From Cornus controversa (taxonomy: Eukaryota > Streptophyta > Magnoliopsida > Cornales > Cornaceae), in NCBI GenBank assembly GCA_026545225.1, contig CM048845.1, positions 83,169,033 through 83,233,032 on the forward strand: a DNA stretch of 64,000 bases. The letters run 5' to 3'. Every line of letters starts with the position of its first letter. Within the stretch, counting starts at the first letter, position 1. The translations under genes and the position numbers were made by a program. The notes beneath the pieces were generated by a model. It was not told the origin of the DNA, searched no databases, and saw only the letters and a list, made by a program, of their open reading frames with translations. Below, in pieces: positions 24,318 to 36,471 of this stretch.

Positions 24318-24670
24318 CTTGTATAACCATATACTGACTTAGGCACTCATTACAAAAACATTCAAGGACTCACCTGCAAATTCAGGGGTTAAATGTTGAC
24401 GCTTGGACAGATCTATTTTGATCTCCTCAAAATCAATTCCATTTACCCTAAAACCAAAAATCTTCACACATATCAGCCTAAAATTTATTGGGAAAAAAAA
24501 TTAAATAAAAAGGAAAAAACTTTTAAAGCTACCGATGAAGTAATATCAATTCTAACGTTATATATACAATTAAATAAATAAATATATGTGAGTAAAAAAG
24601 ATTACTTGCAGAAGATGAGAATCGCACGAGACGGTTGGGACATTCGATCGGCATAAACTTTTAGCCTCAT
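19583..24670 (-). CDS. Theta-class glutathione S-transferase with PTS1
   Basis: Seven exons join in phase to 249 residues: 24670-24606, 24447-24374, 23790-23730, 22120-22067, 21352-21273, 20515-20310, 19792-19583 (with stop). All introns are GT-AG. The N-terminal thioredoxin-like domain starts MRLKVYADRMSQPSRA; Ser11 is the expected theta-class catalytic serine and the FES motif (residues 65-67) should contact glutathione. The C-terminal helical domain carries APALGLP and PSIADLSLVCE. The closest match from memory is Arabidopsis GSTT1, without the Myb-like extension of GSTT2/3. The last residues, SKL, are a canonical peroxisomal targeting signal, fitting the known peroxisomal location and hydroperoxide-reducing activity of plant GSTT. 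It is divergent from the GPX gene at 26201. Introns hold a LINE remnant and a (TA)n tract. It looks functional. Confidence 0.93.
20635..20965 (-). mobile_element. LINE 3' fragment in GSTT intron 5
   Basis: Minus-strand remnant of the distal end of an L1-like ORF2 and its 3' tail. It shares the gaatgggatcggc/acatgaattctc block with the LINE at 41413. It lies within the intron between exons 5 and 6 and is duplicated at 8700-9050. Confidence 0.55.
24265..24315. repeat. (TA)n microsatellite in GSTT intron 2
   Basis: About 50 bp of alternating TA between GSTT exons 2 and 3. Confidence 0.95.
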
Positions 24671-25620
24671 CGCTCTCTCTCTCTCTCTCTCACTCACTCT
24701 CTTCTGGTTTTGAAGCTTGCTTTGCTCTGTAGAATGGAGTCAGCTATGGTACCTGCTAAGCTGGGCTGACCAAAGGTATGGGTTAATCGGACCCTACACT
24801 CTTATCCGGAAACCCAATTAACTTTGGAGGTCCAATATAATACAATAAAATGTCAAGTAATGAGTTGTTTAAATTTAATTAAAATGATTAACTGGTTCTA
24901 ATTTCGTGACTATCATTAAATTTATCTACATCGTTAGTTCTTGAGTAACTCTTTACATATTTCATATGCCTGTAAATGGATAAAATCCAGACTGAATCAA
25001 GCTTATGCCATTTGAATCCGACAAGAGCTCTAATTAATCTGATCTAATTTGAATTTTTGGTTAAAAAAATTTATTGTCAAAATAGAGATATGGAAGAAGA
25101 AGGAAAAAAACTAATGCTAAAAAGTATTTTAATAATTTGTAAATATTATATATTATAGCATTAATAATATATTTATAGCATATTTATATTATAATATATC
25201 AAATTAGATTCATAATCGATTTGTTTAGTTAATGAATTATCGAATTTGAATTTTTAACAAATTATCGAATTGAATATTTCAATTCATATCCGAATTATCG
25301 AATCAAACTTAGATCGAATAAAGATTAAAATTCGATCTTGTTAGATAAAACACTTGATTATATAATTTTAATTAATTTTTAACAAATTATTGAATTGTAT
25401 ATTTCAATTTATATCCGAGTTATCAGATTGAATAAGAATCAAAATTTGATCCGTCGGTGTTCATGATGAGTTAGACAAAACACTTGATTATATAATTTTA
25501 AAATGCTCATTAACTTATTTATTTGAATTCAGAATAATAAATGAATGTCTTAAAATATATGATTGTTGTTTTAAAAAAAATAAAATATAGGGGTGTTTTC
25601 ATACTCTAGTCTAGTGGGAC

Positions 25621-25661
<41 letters not shown>

Positions 25662-26073
25662 TCAACAGGAGGTATTTATAAATTTATTTATTCATCAACA
25701 GGAGGTATTTTTACCATCGTAGTAGTATTTACCCATTCCCATTGTGCATGTGAACGCCGACAAGTTTTTCCTTTATAAAAAATCACCAAATCTCATGTGA
25801 ACGTGAAGAAAAACGTCTCTATCCATTGAATGTTATAGAAGAAGTTGATTGCAAGCAAGCGTTCAAATAGGAGTAACAAACAAATCAAAGCGTCCAGCGG
25901 CTTGGCTTCGTCTAATTCAACACTCCGTGTTCACACCTATCCTCAATCTCCACCACACATCAAATCCCCTTATCAGACCACCGCCACCCTCATCACCGTT
26001 CGATCAGTACACAAAACTTCATTCATTACGTAGCACTGATGCACCATTTCTTCACTGACACGGCCTGGATACT
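24671..26073. promoter_or_regulatory. Divergent intergenic region between GSTT and GPX
   Basis: This 1.5-kb spacer separates the GSTT start (24670, minus) from the first GPX gene (26201, plus). The GSTT side has a (GA)n tract directly before the ATG (plus strand ct run at about 24674-24691), typical of plant 5' leaders. The middle is AT-rich with drifting cgaattatcgaat-type repeats (25180-25450), a (TA)n tract (25627-25659) and a 21-bp direct repeat attcatcaacaggaggtattt at about 25658 and 25691. I cannot tell whether the two genes share control elements. Confidence 0.5.
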
Positions 26074-26094
26074 GCCACGTGGCTAATATATAAG
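26074..26094 (+). promoter_or_regulatory. Palindromic G-box next to a TATA box (GPX promoter)
   Basis: GCCACGTGGC (26074-26083) is a perfect 10-bp palindrome with a CACGTG core, the classic site for plant bZIP and bHLH factors and a strong ABRE-type element. Two bases later comes atatataag (26086-26094), a good TATA box. It lies about 107 bp upstream of the GPX start at 26201, so transcription should start near 26120. The role is inferred from motif and position. Confidence 0.65.
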
Positions 26095-26200
26095 CCGATA
26101 CGTGTGTATCATATCTTCACATCTAGACAAAATAGAAACAAGGTCTCTCTCTATTTATATTGATGTATATCTATCTGTTGTAGCTCTGCGTTTATCGTCA

Positions 26201-26498
26201 ATGCTCTGTTCTTCAGCTCGTGTTCTTATCCGAAGAAATTTTAGCATACCAAAGCAAACCCTTTTCGTTTCTCCAAAGATTTATTCAATTTCTCAGCCAA
26301 TCAAGAGAGGGTTTTTGTGTTCATCATCATTTCCACATCACCGAAGCACTTCAACAAGAACTCTTTCGTTCGGTTTGAGATCAGATCACACGATGGCCAG
26401 TCAATCAGAGAATCCCACATCAGTCCACGACTTCACCGTTAAGGTTTGTTTATTTTCACCTCTCCATATGTGGGTCTCTCTGATTTCAATTTTGTTGC

Positions 26499-26560
<62 letters not shown>

Positions 26561-29340
26561 GGGGTTTTAGTTAGTTGGTGGTGGTGATGTTAATTAGGAG
26601 TGTCAAAATTCGATTTTTTGGCATCTTACCCAGCTAGGTTTCTTTTTTATTTTTCTTTTCATGTGAGATTGTATATATTCTTTAATGACCTAGGCGTTCG
26701 TGTTTGTGTTTGCAACTGTAATTGAGGTTAGTTATATAGAATAGGTGTAGAAACTGGCATAGAGTAACTATATGTTGTCCTTGGCTGCAAGTTAGTGGTT
26801 TTCGAGAAAAAGGAAAAAAAAAATGTTCTCTTTTTCTCTTTTAAATTGGAGCCTCAACCCTTGGGAGCAAGCAGTTAGCTTTTGTCTCTACTGAAGAATT
26901 AACTTTTCTTCCCCAGTGAAGATGGTAGGTTTCTATTGTCATCTTGGATATTGAGTTAAAAGTGCATACTAATACATTACTTAAACAGAACTGAACTTTT
27001 GTTAATGTCTTGGGTGTGCTTAATTGAATTGTTTTCAAGCCGTTAGCCATTAATAGGGGGCAGTTTTACTTGCGAGCTTCATATGTTATCATATGTCTCT
27101 TCCTCGCAGGATGCTAGAGGGAATGATGTTGACCTGAGCACTTACAAGGGGAAGGTCTTACTAATTGTCAATGTTGCATCACAATGGTATACTTCCACTC
27201 CTCATCTTTTTTCTTGTTGGATTTATTTTCAAATGTTTTCCTTTCTATGTTGGGGTGGATCGTTAATTCAATAGAGAGCTGACTTTTGCATGATTAAGTC
27301 CCCATTTGATTTTCACCAGCTGGACAATGACATTAGAGTCCTTGACTACTTTGCTCATAATCATCCTTCACATCATAGATTCAGAATGATCCATATATAT
27401 ATATATATAGTGACCTGAAAAGAGGCCGTATTTACATAGACAAGAACCATTAAACCCAGAATTTTTTTGGCCAATAGCTTAGTTTACTCAAAATACGCCT
27501 TTCCAAGTGAGCATCCATGATAGTTGATTTTTTCCTTTTTTTAATTATTTAATATCTAACTACAGTTGAGCTGTTATATAACAAATTGCCAAAAAAATGT
27601 TGTAATTGAGTGCTCAACTTTTTTTATGCAGTGGCTTAACCAATTCAAATTACACCGAATTGAGTCAGTTATATGAGAAGTACAAAACTCAAGGTAATTT
27701 TTGTATTCTTTTTCTTTGGGCCTGGCACATTATAGTCTTGAACTTTTGGATTTATTAGTAGGTGATAGCATATTCCCGCCTTATGTTATAGGTCTTATGA
27801 TTTCCTTTGCCACTAATACGATGTTACTCTTATGTATATATAGATGTAGAAATATTTAAGTCCAACATTTCTCCATCTCAAATAGTACTTGGCTTTAGAC
27901 TAATGGTTTTTACTGCAGTGATTTTCCTCTTGGTTTATATTTTCTTGAAATTGACTCATCCTTTTGTTGTAATGCAGGTCTGGAGATTTTGGCATTCCCG
28001 TGCAACCAGTTTGGAGCTCAGGAGCCAGGGAATAATGAACAGATATTAGAGTTTGCTTGCACTCGCTTTAAGGCTGAATATCCTATTTTTGATAAGGTAG
28101 GAACTTCTAAGGAGATGATTTAAGAATTCTCACTTTTATGTTTTTTGTTGCGGCCTAGTTTTGTGTCTAATCTTCTCAACTTTAAGGGGAGCTGACATTG
28201 AACTTGGTTTTCATGCAAAAAAGTGGGAGATATGTAACAATTTAGATTTAATTAAATTCTAGTACTTGAGCTTTGAACTTCAATTAATTGCTAGCTCTTT
28301 AGCATCACATATCTAAACAGTATTCATTAGTATGTTATATTCTTAAATAATGTGTACTTGCAAAGTTATTGAAAACGTGGAGCGTACTTATTTGACTTGT
28401 ACCTTAAATCTAGTATGTGTATAGGAATGACAAGTTATCCGTTTCTTGTCTCCATCAATGTGATAATAGTTGATTCTGAAACTCTGATTTGTCTGAGGTG
28501 ATGCATCCTGATTTATTACATTTGTGCATGTGTGTGTCTGTTTTCCTTTAGTTCATTTTCTGATGATACCTAAGACAATTACTGAATTCTGATTTTATCT
28601 GGACTGGCTCATTCTATATCTCAGCAAGTTGGGTTGTATGTTTTTTGGTTTAATTTCTACCTTGCAGAAAACCTGCATTAATCAAGACACTGAAAGCTAA
28701 AGGGTTCAGTGGGTGTGTGGGTGGGGTTGGGGTTTTTGAGTTGGTTTGGGAGGTTAGGGGTAGGAGATTGTGTGGATGGTGTTGAATATAAAATTTTGGT
28801 GCTTCCATTTCCTTCTATTTGATCAGCAAAAATGGGAAGTATTATGAGCATAGAAGAATAAACTTATTCTACTAGGTATTGTAATAACTGAAGATTGTAT
28901 AAACTTTTACTAGTCACCCACGAGACCTGGTATCCCAATGAGGTGTGACCTGTGAGACAGACACTATGCCTCTGCCAAATTTATGTCATCCTTTCTATCA
29001 AGTTTGGAGAATAATTTGCTTTTTGTGTTCTTAACACAGGTTGATGTGAATGGTGCAAATGCCGCACCGATTTACAAATATCTGAAGTCAAGCAAAGGTG
29101 GACTTTTTGGAGACGGCATCAAATGGAATTTCTCTAAGTTCTTGGTTGATAAAGAGGGGCACGTTGTTGATCGTTATGCTCCCACGACTTCTCCTCTTAG
29201 CATCGAGGTGAAGGCCTAAACCCCGTTTATGCCTGTTACATCCATAGTCATTGAGTTATGTGATTGCTGACAGAAACTTTCTGGTTTATGTTGTTTTCAT
29301 TTTGCAGAAGGATGTGAAGAAATTGCTGGGGGTTGCATGA
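26201..29340 (+). CDS. Glutathione peroxidase, GPX6-like with organelle presequence
   Basis: Six exons (26201-26443, 27110-27186, 27632-27693, 27978-28096, 29040-29207, 29308-29340) give 233 residues, all GT-AG and in phase. Residues 1-64 are Ser/Arg-rich and nearly free of acidic residues, like a mitochondrial or plastid presequence. The core then starts MASQSEN. The peroxidatic cysteine is in NVASQCGLTN (exon 2/3 junction). LAFPCNQFG, the resolving cysteine in FACTRF, and [10 protein letters not shown] complete the catalytic set of thioredoxin-dependent plant GPX (Cys, not selenocysteine). It should reduce lipid and hydrogen peroxides. An upstream in-frame ATG at 26102 lies too close to the TATA box to be the likely start. 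A (TA)n tract fills part of intron 1. Likely functional. Confidence 0.95.
26503..26558. repeat. (TA)n microsatellite in GPX intron 1
   Basis: About 55 bp of alternating TA just after the first exon of the first GPX gene. Confidence 0.95.
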
Positions 29341-30735
29341 GGGTTGAATGTGGTTTCTTTTCCAGCTTAGTAAATAAATCGTTACCTATGACGATCTTCC
29401 CATGAATAAACACAATGTATGAGGGATCTCGCAATTTTCACACCCTTATGTGTAATAAGAATTGCAGTTTTATTATGAAATGGGTAGTTTTCCTTTTCTC
29501 TATATTTTGGATTAGAAGAAATATTTTCACTTGTATGGAGAAACTTTTATATTTATGGTCTAAGATTTGGCTTAGGAATTCAAATGTGAACCTAAATTGA
29601 CAGAGAAGGAAAATAATTCCTTTCAAAAGTTAACTATGCAGCACCCTTTATTTAAGGCTTGCTACTATTAAACGTGAATGTTGTGGATTTCAAGGCTCAG
29701 GCAGCAATGAAAATGGTTTCTTACTAGCATGTCGCTGCTTGAAGGTGCTCACAGAGATCGCTTCTAATCGTTGGATGGTTACAACATCAACATGGAGGTT
29801 GTAAACATGGAGCTCAGTTGGGTAAATTTGGTCCATGTGTTTATAACATCTTAAATGAGACGGTTATCCTATCCGGTGCACCAACGACCGACAGTCATGT
29901 TATCACATGCACCGAATGCATTGTAGACTTATTTCCCAACATTCAGATATATGCAATACTAAATACTAATTGATAATTGGTTATCTAGATTTAAATAATG
30001 ATTTATCCTTCGTTAAATATTTTAGGTATGCAATATTAATGATAATTGATTTTCTAATTTTGAATAATGATTTATCTTTTATATCCTAAAAGTATTTTAA
30101 TAAAGTAAAGTAGTGGGTCTCACGTTTGGGACTTTTACCATTTTACCCACATTATCTTTATTTTGTTCAAAAGATCTATGGTTACAATCCTTCCAATACA
30201 GGAATATTTTTGGAGATATTAAGTGTAGCATTGTTATTCTTTGAACAAGAGAACATATTCATAAAGCCAGTCCAAAAAGTAACTCGCAAGGACAAATAAG
30301 TCAAACTTCATTTCTTGTGTGGTAGAGTAATTATTTAGGTCAATCAAGGGCAATCTATGCAAATCGTCTTAAGGCAAATGATGTTACTTACTTCAAATAA
30401 AAAAGCCTCACATGTTTTCATGTGTTTGACAGTTGTATCCAAATCGTTTGAAAATGTCAGAAATTATATTTATACTTTTATCATTATTTAGACTATTGTA
30501 CTAAACACCCCTAAATTATTAATTTATTACAAAATACCTCAGGATTCTGGTTTCAACTGAATAACAACTTTAATTTGGATGTTATTTGGCTGATATAAGA
30601 GTCTAAAAAGGTTTTTTATTTTGCAAAAAAATGATAGATCAGTAGAGTTTAGTGCAAATTAACCTATCATTTATAACAACAATATCTTCCTACTTCTTTT
30701 TTTTTTCTTGTGCTTTACGTATCTACTCATTTTAA
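29341..30735. other. Spacer between the two GPX genes
   Basis: The first part is GPX 3' untranslated sequence with aataaa-type signals at about 29372 and 29405. The rest is AT-rich with no gene recognised. Confidence 0.5.
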
Positions 30736-30737
30736 TA

Positions 30738-31107
30738 CTCTCCCAATCCCAAAAATAAGTGTAATATTTTTCTTTCTGAGATGTCCCAGAATAAGCATTA
30801 CCTTCCATATTAGATCCAAATTTAATGTTTTTCAAATTACCCTTTAGGTTTTAAATCAATAAAATATATGTTTAAATTTTATTAGGTTTGTTTAATAATT
30901 TTAGGGTGCAATGTCACACCGACAAAGTCAACAATTACCAAAAAAAGACAATAGTATTTTTTATTATTATTTAAAAATTAGAATGATGATCTACAGGTTT
31001 AGTAATTAGCATTTCAACGGCATCTATAGTATAGAATGAACAAAGTGAGATACTTAGTTAGCATACTATGTGAGATATTTGCATTTTTCATTTAACCACT
31101 GAAGGAG
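30738..31107. mobile_element. Possible Stowaway-type MITE remnant
   Basis: The left end, ctctcccaatcccaaaaata, resembles the CTCCCTCCGTCCCAAAATAA end of plant Stowaway (Tc1/mariner) MITEs. The right end, ..ctgaaggag, gives ctccttcag in reverse complement. TA dinucleotides flank both sides (30736-30737, 31108-31109). The inner arms have decayed, so this is tentative. Confidence 0.35.
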
Positions 31108-31194
31108 TAACACACTACTTTTATTCGATACTTATTAATTTTTTTTTTTTTTTAAAGCCAAGTGATTGGAGTGCCGGAAAACCCGATCGTGCAG

Positions 31195-31250
31195 TATTAT
31201 ATAAATAATGCTGTGCTAACACCTAACAGCTCTTTTAAATCAACACGTGG
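31195..31250 (+). promoter_or_regulatory. Core promoter of the second GPX gene (TATA and G-box)
   Basis: A TATA-like attatataaat lies at 31195-31205. An ABRE/G-box-type acacgtgg lies at 31243-31250, close to the expected transcription start. The coding start is at 31386. The neighbouring GPX gene also has a CACGTG core near its TATA box, but on the upstream side. Confidence 0.45.
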
Positions 31251-31385
31251 AAGTAGATTACAGGTTCAAATAAAGTCAAAACCATATTCATACCCCTCTC
31301 TCTCCTTCCCAGTGTCACTCGGCTCAGTCACTCCCCTTCTATTGTCCGCGTGTACTTGTTCTACTTTACCAAATCAGCCTGTATA

Positions 31386-33451
31386 ATGGCAAGCCAATCC
31401 AACAAGGATCAAGAAACAATTTACGACTTCACTATTAAGGTTAGATTCCTCTAATATACTAACCTTATATATGTGTTTGTGTTTGTGTTTGTGTTTGTCT
31501 ATATATATGCGTGTATATATGTGAATGGTCCTGTTTTCCTGGTCTGAATGAGGCCTTCCGACTAGTATTCATTATTTGGGAATTCTTAAACTTTCTTTGC
31601 AACTTTGTTGACTATTTATCAAACCCTTAAGTCGTCAAATGTGAAACATGATCTATTGTAAAGCGGTGTCATTTCTGACTCTTTGGGTTACTAGTGTTTT
31701 CTGAGATTTAAAAATAAATAAAAAATGAATTGCTATACTTTTGTAAGTTAGGAACCCATATGAATAGCATAATATTGGTTGCTTTCTGTTTAGCTATGAG
31801 AAATATCATATACATGAATGTGTGTGTGTCTGTCAATGAACAGCTGAGCCATTATTGTAAATTATGTAATCCTTTTCCTTTTGCATGAAACTGTATATGT
31901 TTGGTTATAGTCATGTTTCATTTTGGTTCCTAAACGAGAAATCATCGAGCGTTTGGCTCACAAAGATTTAAGAGTATTTGATATTTGGATGTTAGGTATA
32001 TATGAACAGTTGAGCAACTTCAAATTCATATTCATATTCACATGCTTAGATTGGAAGATTCTATTTCTTCCATTGCAAACTTGATGGTAAGAATTGGAAG
32101 TCAATTTGCCCATAATTACTGCTTGTTGACAATTTGTGACTCAGATTTGTGTTGTTAGATAAATGAACGAGTCTTGACCACTAGTTCATTTTCTTTGGTG
32201 TGGGAGATTCAAAGGGGTTTTCCAAAAAGAGTAGTGTTGGTTCTTGTTAATCAAGGTTGTTGAGAGGGACTGATTGGATGTAACCCTGATCTTTGGCATT
32301 ATTTGTGCCAAGTAGATACTATTGAACTCAAACCCGCATTCCCATGCCTGGCAACACTGAGCTTTTATCAATGCACCAAACAATCACCCCTTTTTATCAA
32401 AAAGCGAGTGTCTGATGACAATCCTTCTTTATCTTTTTCATCCCATGGAAAGCCAAAAGAGAGGTTTGCTAATTGGACCAGGAAGTGTAAATATGGGAGT
32501 AGAAAAGGCGAGGAAGTTTGTGACATGGAGATAGGGGGATAAGGGTGCAAGATACGCATTTCAGTTGGTGTAGAAATTGAACCCGGAGAGGAGATCAAAG
32601 AAGATCAAATGACTTGGTCTATGGTGAATGTATTGAGAAATGATAATTTGGATGAGTGTGGTCTAGGAAAAATGAGACTCTAAACTGTGCATCTGGTGAA
32701 CATGTACTAGAACATAATAGGAAGAGAGTGTGCATTATAATGTTCAATTACAGGATATAAAATTCCTAATAAAATGAAAAGAACTTGTATAATTTGCCAG
32801 CAATTGATATAGAGGATGGGAGTGAAGATAGTGCATCAAGTTATGTGGTTAAACTTCTAGAAGATCATCAGTTTGATTAACAGAGGTTGTAAGAAATGTT
32901 TTTGTTGGTGGCATTTACAATTTCAAACCCATCAAAAATTTGAGATAATGCACAGCAAGTCTCAACATATTCAATTTGGATGACTGTCGATCCAAATTGT
33001 CATCGAGACTCTTTAAAGCATTAAAGAATGGAAAAGCTGAAGTTCAGAACTGAACTCTCTAAATACCTTGAATATACTGGAATGACAAAGAAATTGCAAT
33101 CAACGTTTTGAAAAGCTTTTGTATTGCTATATAAAAAAAATTATGCATAGTTAGTGAGGCAATTAGCAATAACAGAAAAACAAGGGGAAAAAAATGCAAG
33201 TGAGGTAATCTTGAATCATGATTTTCTATGTGTGACGCTGTAGAAGAGCAAGAACAAAAATTCAGGAGAGATGTTTCTATTTAGTAGAATCTGTGTAATT
33301 CAGTGGAAAAAATTAATGTCAATTTGGGTTGTGCAAATCTACATCTTTCATGGCTTCCATGCCCGCCCTCATTTAAGTATTTGGAATTATCAATAGAGTT
33401 GGTATGACTCCATGCCAAACTTCTCCTCGTTATGGTTGTTTCTTTTTTCTT

Positions 33452-33483
<32 letters not shown>

Positions 33484-35858
33484 TATTACCATTATTATTT
33501 GAAATATTGGTTTATGGTCAGATCTACAGAACTTGGTAGACATCTCTACTGAGCATTTTCATTTTTAGTATTATGAACCAAATTATTCATATATTATGCT
33601 TCCTTTCACTAGCAGGACGCTAAGGGAAATGATGTAGATCTTAGCATTTACAAAGGAAAAGTTCTACTGATTGTTAATGTTGCTTCGAAATGGTATAGCC
33701 CATTTACTTTTCTTTTGCTCCACTTTCTTATTCATTTTTGTGGTGATTCTTTTCTAATTGGGCTTCTCTTATATAAGAGACTAAATGTCAGAACTCTACT
33801 ATATATCAAATTATATAATATTGGTTTCGATAAAAATTATGGGGCTCATTTTCTCTTATGATTTTACAGATTAAATGATCACCAAACGCTATTACTTTTT
33901 AAATTATAAAACTTGGTTAAGCTAAATTTTGTGGGACTGCGCTTCTCCTATCATTTCTGCCTAATTCTTTGATTCATTTTCATTGTATCATCTCTCCTTA
34001 TAAGTTTTTTATTTGTCTTATTTATTTATTTTTGTTAATTATGACAGTGGAATGACCAACTCCAACTACAAAGAACTGAACCAATTATATGAGAAGTACA
34101 GAGATCAAGGTTTGCATTTTAAACCTTTTGTAGTTGTTTTATGAATGCCATTTCTTTTCTTTTTTTCCCTGGTAAACTTTATGCATGTCATTTCAACAAG
34201 CACAATGTAATAATTATGGATCTATGGCATAGTAGCAAAGCATAGAAGAAATTTGTCTTTCTCTATGTGTACATTATAAAATGTTTCTTATCCACACATG
34301 CTTCAGGACTGATGTGCAATTTTATTTGACTAAGCTAATATATTTCCATAAAGTTGAAACTGAGTGAGAATTGTTTGATATAATAAGCCTATCAGCCTAT
34401 GTGTTTTTTGTCCAGGCTTGGAGATATTAGCATTTCCATGCAATCAGTTTGGTGAGGAGGAACCGGGGAGCAATGATCAGATCTTAGAGTTTGTATGCAG
34501 TCAATTCAAATCAGAATTTCCCATTTTTGACAAGGTAAATGAAAATTAAATTAAAACTCTATATTTCCATTATCTTAAGCTGACTCCTAACTATAGTTCT
34601 AAACAATATGTCACAAAAAGGTTTCTCCTGTTTACAAATACGTTTTCATTTGTCACACTGAGTGAACAAATTAAAACATTAGAGTAGCTAATTTGCCATT
34701 GAATTCAGTCTGATCACAACTTACGGTTCGCTAAAATGTTTTTTCCCCCGGCTACCCTAGGGTGTCCCTAACCCATTTAGAGTCTAGACTAATACCTATG
34801 GATGATAGGTCATTGCTTGGTGTAATGGTGAAAGTTAGAGCTGACAAGGATGAGGACGTGAGTCCTCGAGCAGTCACTTTGTGAAAAATATTATCAAAGG
34901 TTAAGCTTGTCTCATGTCTTCCTGTCACAACCCGCCTCGTTGTGTAGATATTGTCTGCTTTGCATACTCTCCGTGCTCACGGTTTTCAGAATGCGTCTAC
35001 ACTATTAAGAGGCATCCAAACATATAAGTGTCAATAATCTCTCCCCCAGGCAATGTGAGACATCACACTGACCCTCGAAGCACCATGCATAAGAGAGACC
35101 ATTCGCTGGGTAATACACTTGCACTAATCTCTTTAATCCATGCAATCTCCCACAAACCAAGTACGACTTTAGTAAGTAGACGAAAGAGCTGCATGTTAAG
35201 ACATCTGGTTTTTGAGCCGTTGCCTCAGCCAACTTGGCTACCACATGGGTTAGATAGAAATAACTCTTAATTGCACAAACCCCTAATGGGATGGATCTCT
35301 ATTCAACTTGAGTCAGATGTATGTTATACCAATAGCAGTTTACAGAACTATAATAATAGTATGAGCTATATCAAACTTACAAACAAAATTATATGATCTC
35401 TCATACCTGACTTTAGAACATCCACATATTAAGGGTCTGAAATCTTGACACAACCTTTTCATTTTGATGTGTGTGATATTGTATTCTGTTTCATTTGCTA
35501 TTCTTTCCAGATTGAAGTGAATGGAGATAATGCTGCTCCTCTCTATAGGTTCCTAAAATCAGGAAAATGGGGAATTTTTGGAGATGATATTCAATGGAAT
35601 TTCGTGAAGTTCCTTGTTGATAAGAATGGGCTTGCTGTTGACCGCTATTATCCCACAACTTCCCCTCTTACCATTGAGGTAAAATCCACTGTCATTCTTC
35701 TGATTTTGGTAGTTGATCTCAGTTACCACTCTCGTTCTGTTGCTTTGCAGCAACTCATATGATAAAATGATATATATATACATATATAGGTGATGTAATT
35801 CTCCTGACTTTGTGTACTATTGCAGAGAGATGTCAAGAAGTTGTTGGGGATCATGTAA
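31386..35858 (+). CDS. Glutathione peroxidase, cytosolic GPX8-like
   Basis: Six exons (31386-31439, 33616-33692, 34048-34109, 34416-34534, 35511-35678, 35826-35858) give 170 residues. Exons 2-6 have exactly the same lengths (77, 62, 119, 168, 33 bp) and phases as the upstream GPX, which shows common descent; exon 1 is short and encodes no presequence. Catalytic positions are kept: [25 protein letters not shown] and [10 protein letters not shown]. The size fits cytosolic or nuclear plant GPX8 (about 167-170 residues). Intron 1 is unusually long (2.2 kb), has an (ATC)n run at about 33454-33484 and some coding-like but broken sequence at 32400-32700. Expected role: thioredoxin-dependent reduction of peroxides. 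Likely functional. Confidence 0.95.
33454..33484. repeat. (ATC)n trinucleotide repeat in GPX intron 1
   Basis: About ten ATC/CAT units, followed by an ATT-rich run. Confidence 0.9.
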
Positions 35859-36471
35859 GTGCTAAGATTTGAAGGCTTTATGAGGTCATAGAAAATGTAA
35901 ACCAAGCTGATGCTTGACTTGCCTTTGGTGTCTGGTTCTGTGCCGTTGTGATGCATAAAAGTTGTAAAGAATAATATTATACTCAAAAATCAAATTGCGG
36001 TTCTTGAAAATGCAGTTCTGAATTCAAGTTTTTTCTCTAAGACCTGTCTGAAATTGAGTAGATTATTTATTGCTTTGTTCACCTTTTAGCAATATTTGCT
36101 TCTCTTGAGGTTATCATTTTACATATCTAGCATTTTGTGATCCAAACAGGGGACCTCCTCTATAATAGAGGTGCCCTGTAACTGCTTGTTTTTCTTGTAT
36201 CTTGTGAAAAAATTTCCCTTTGTTTTAAATAAATGTCTCCCCTCAATGCCTGAACAGCAATTTATTGCAGAAAGTATGAGCCAAGAGTATGTACCCAGAA
36301 GTTGAAGAGGTCAGGCCACTTTCAAGTCTTCCTGGATTATAACTTATTCTTTAAGGTTGATTACTGGCCAGCTAAGTCTGGACTATAAAGGCTTACATAA
36401 ATAGGAGTTTGTACGACACAAACAAGACTTGTTGCAATAGCCATACAATATCACACAAAAGTAAGTAGAAG

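Noticed and set aside
24970-25450. Possible MITE built on repeated cgaattatcgaat motifs
   Set aside because: No convincing paired ends or target duplication were found, so it was left as simple repetitive sequence.
26102-26200. In-frame upstream ATG that would extend the first GPX by 33 residues
   Set aside because: It lies only about 8 bp from the TATA box, so it should be upstream of the transcription start. The presequence from 26201 is complete.
32160-33330. Coding-like sequence in intron 1 of the second GPX gene
   Set aside because: Frames are short and broken, no domain was recognised and no target duplication could be found. It may be a decayed insertion.
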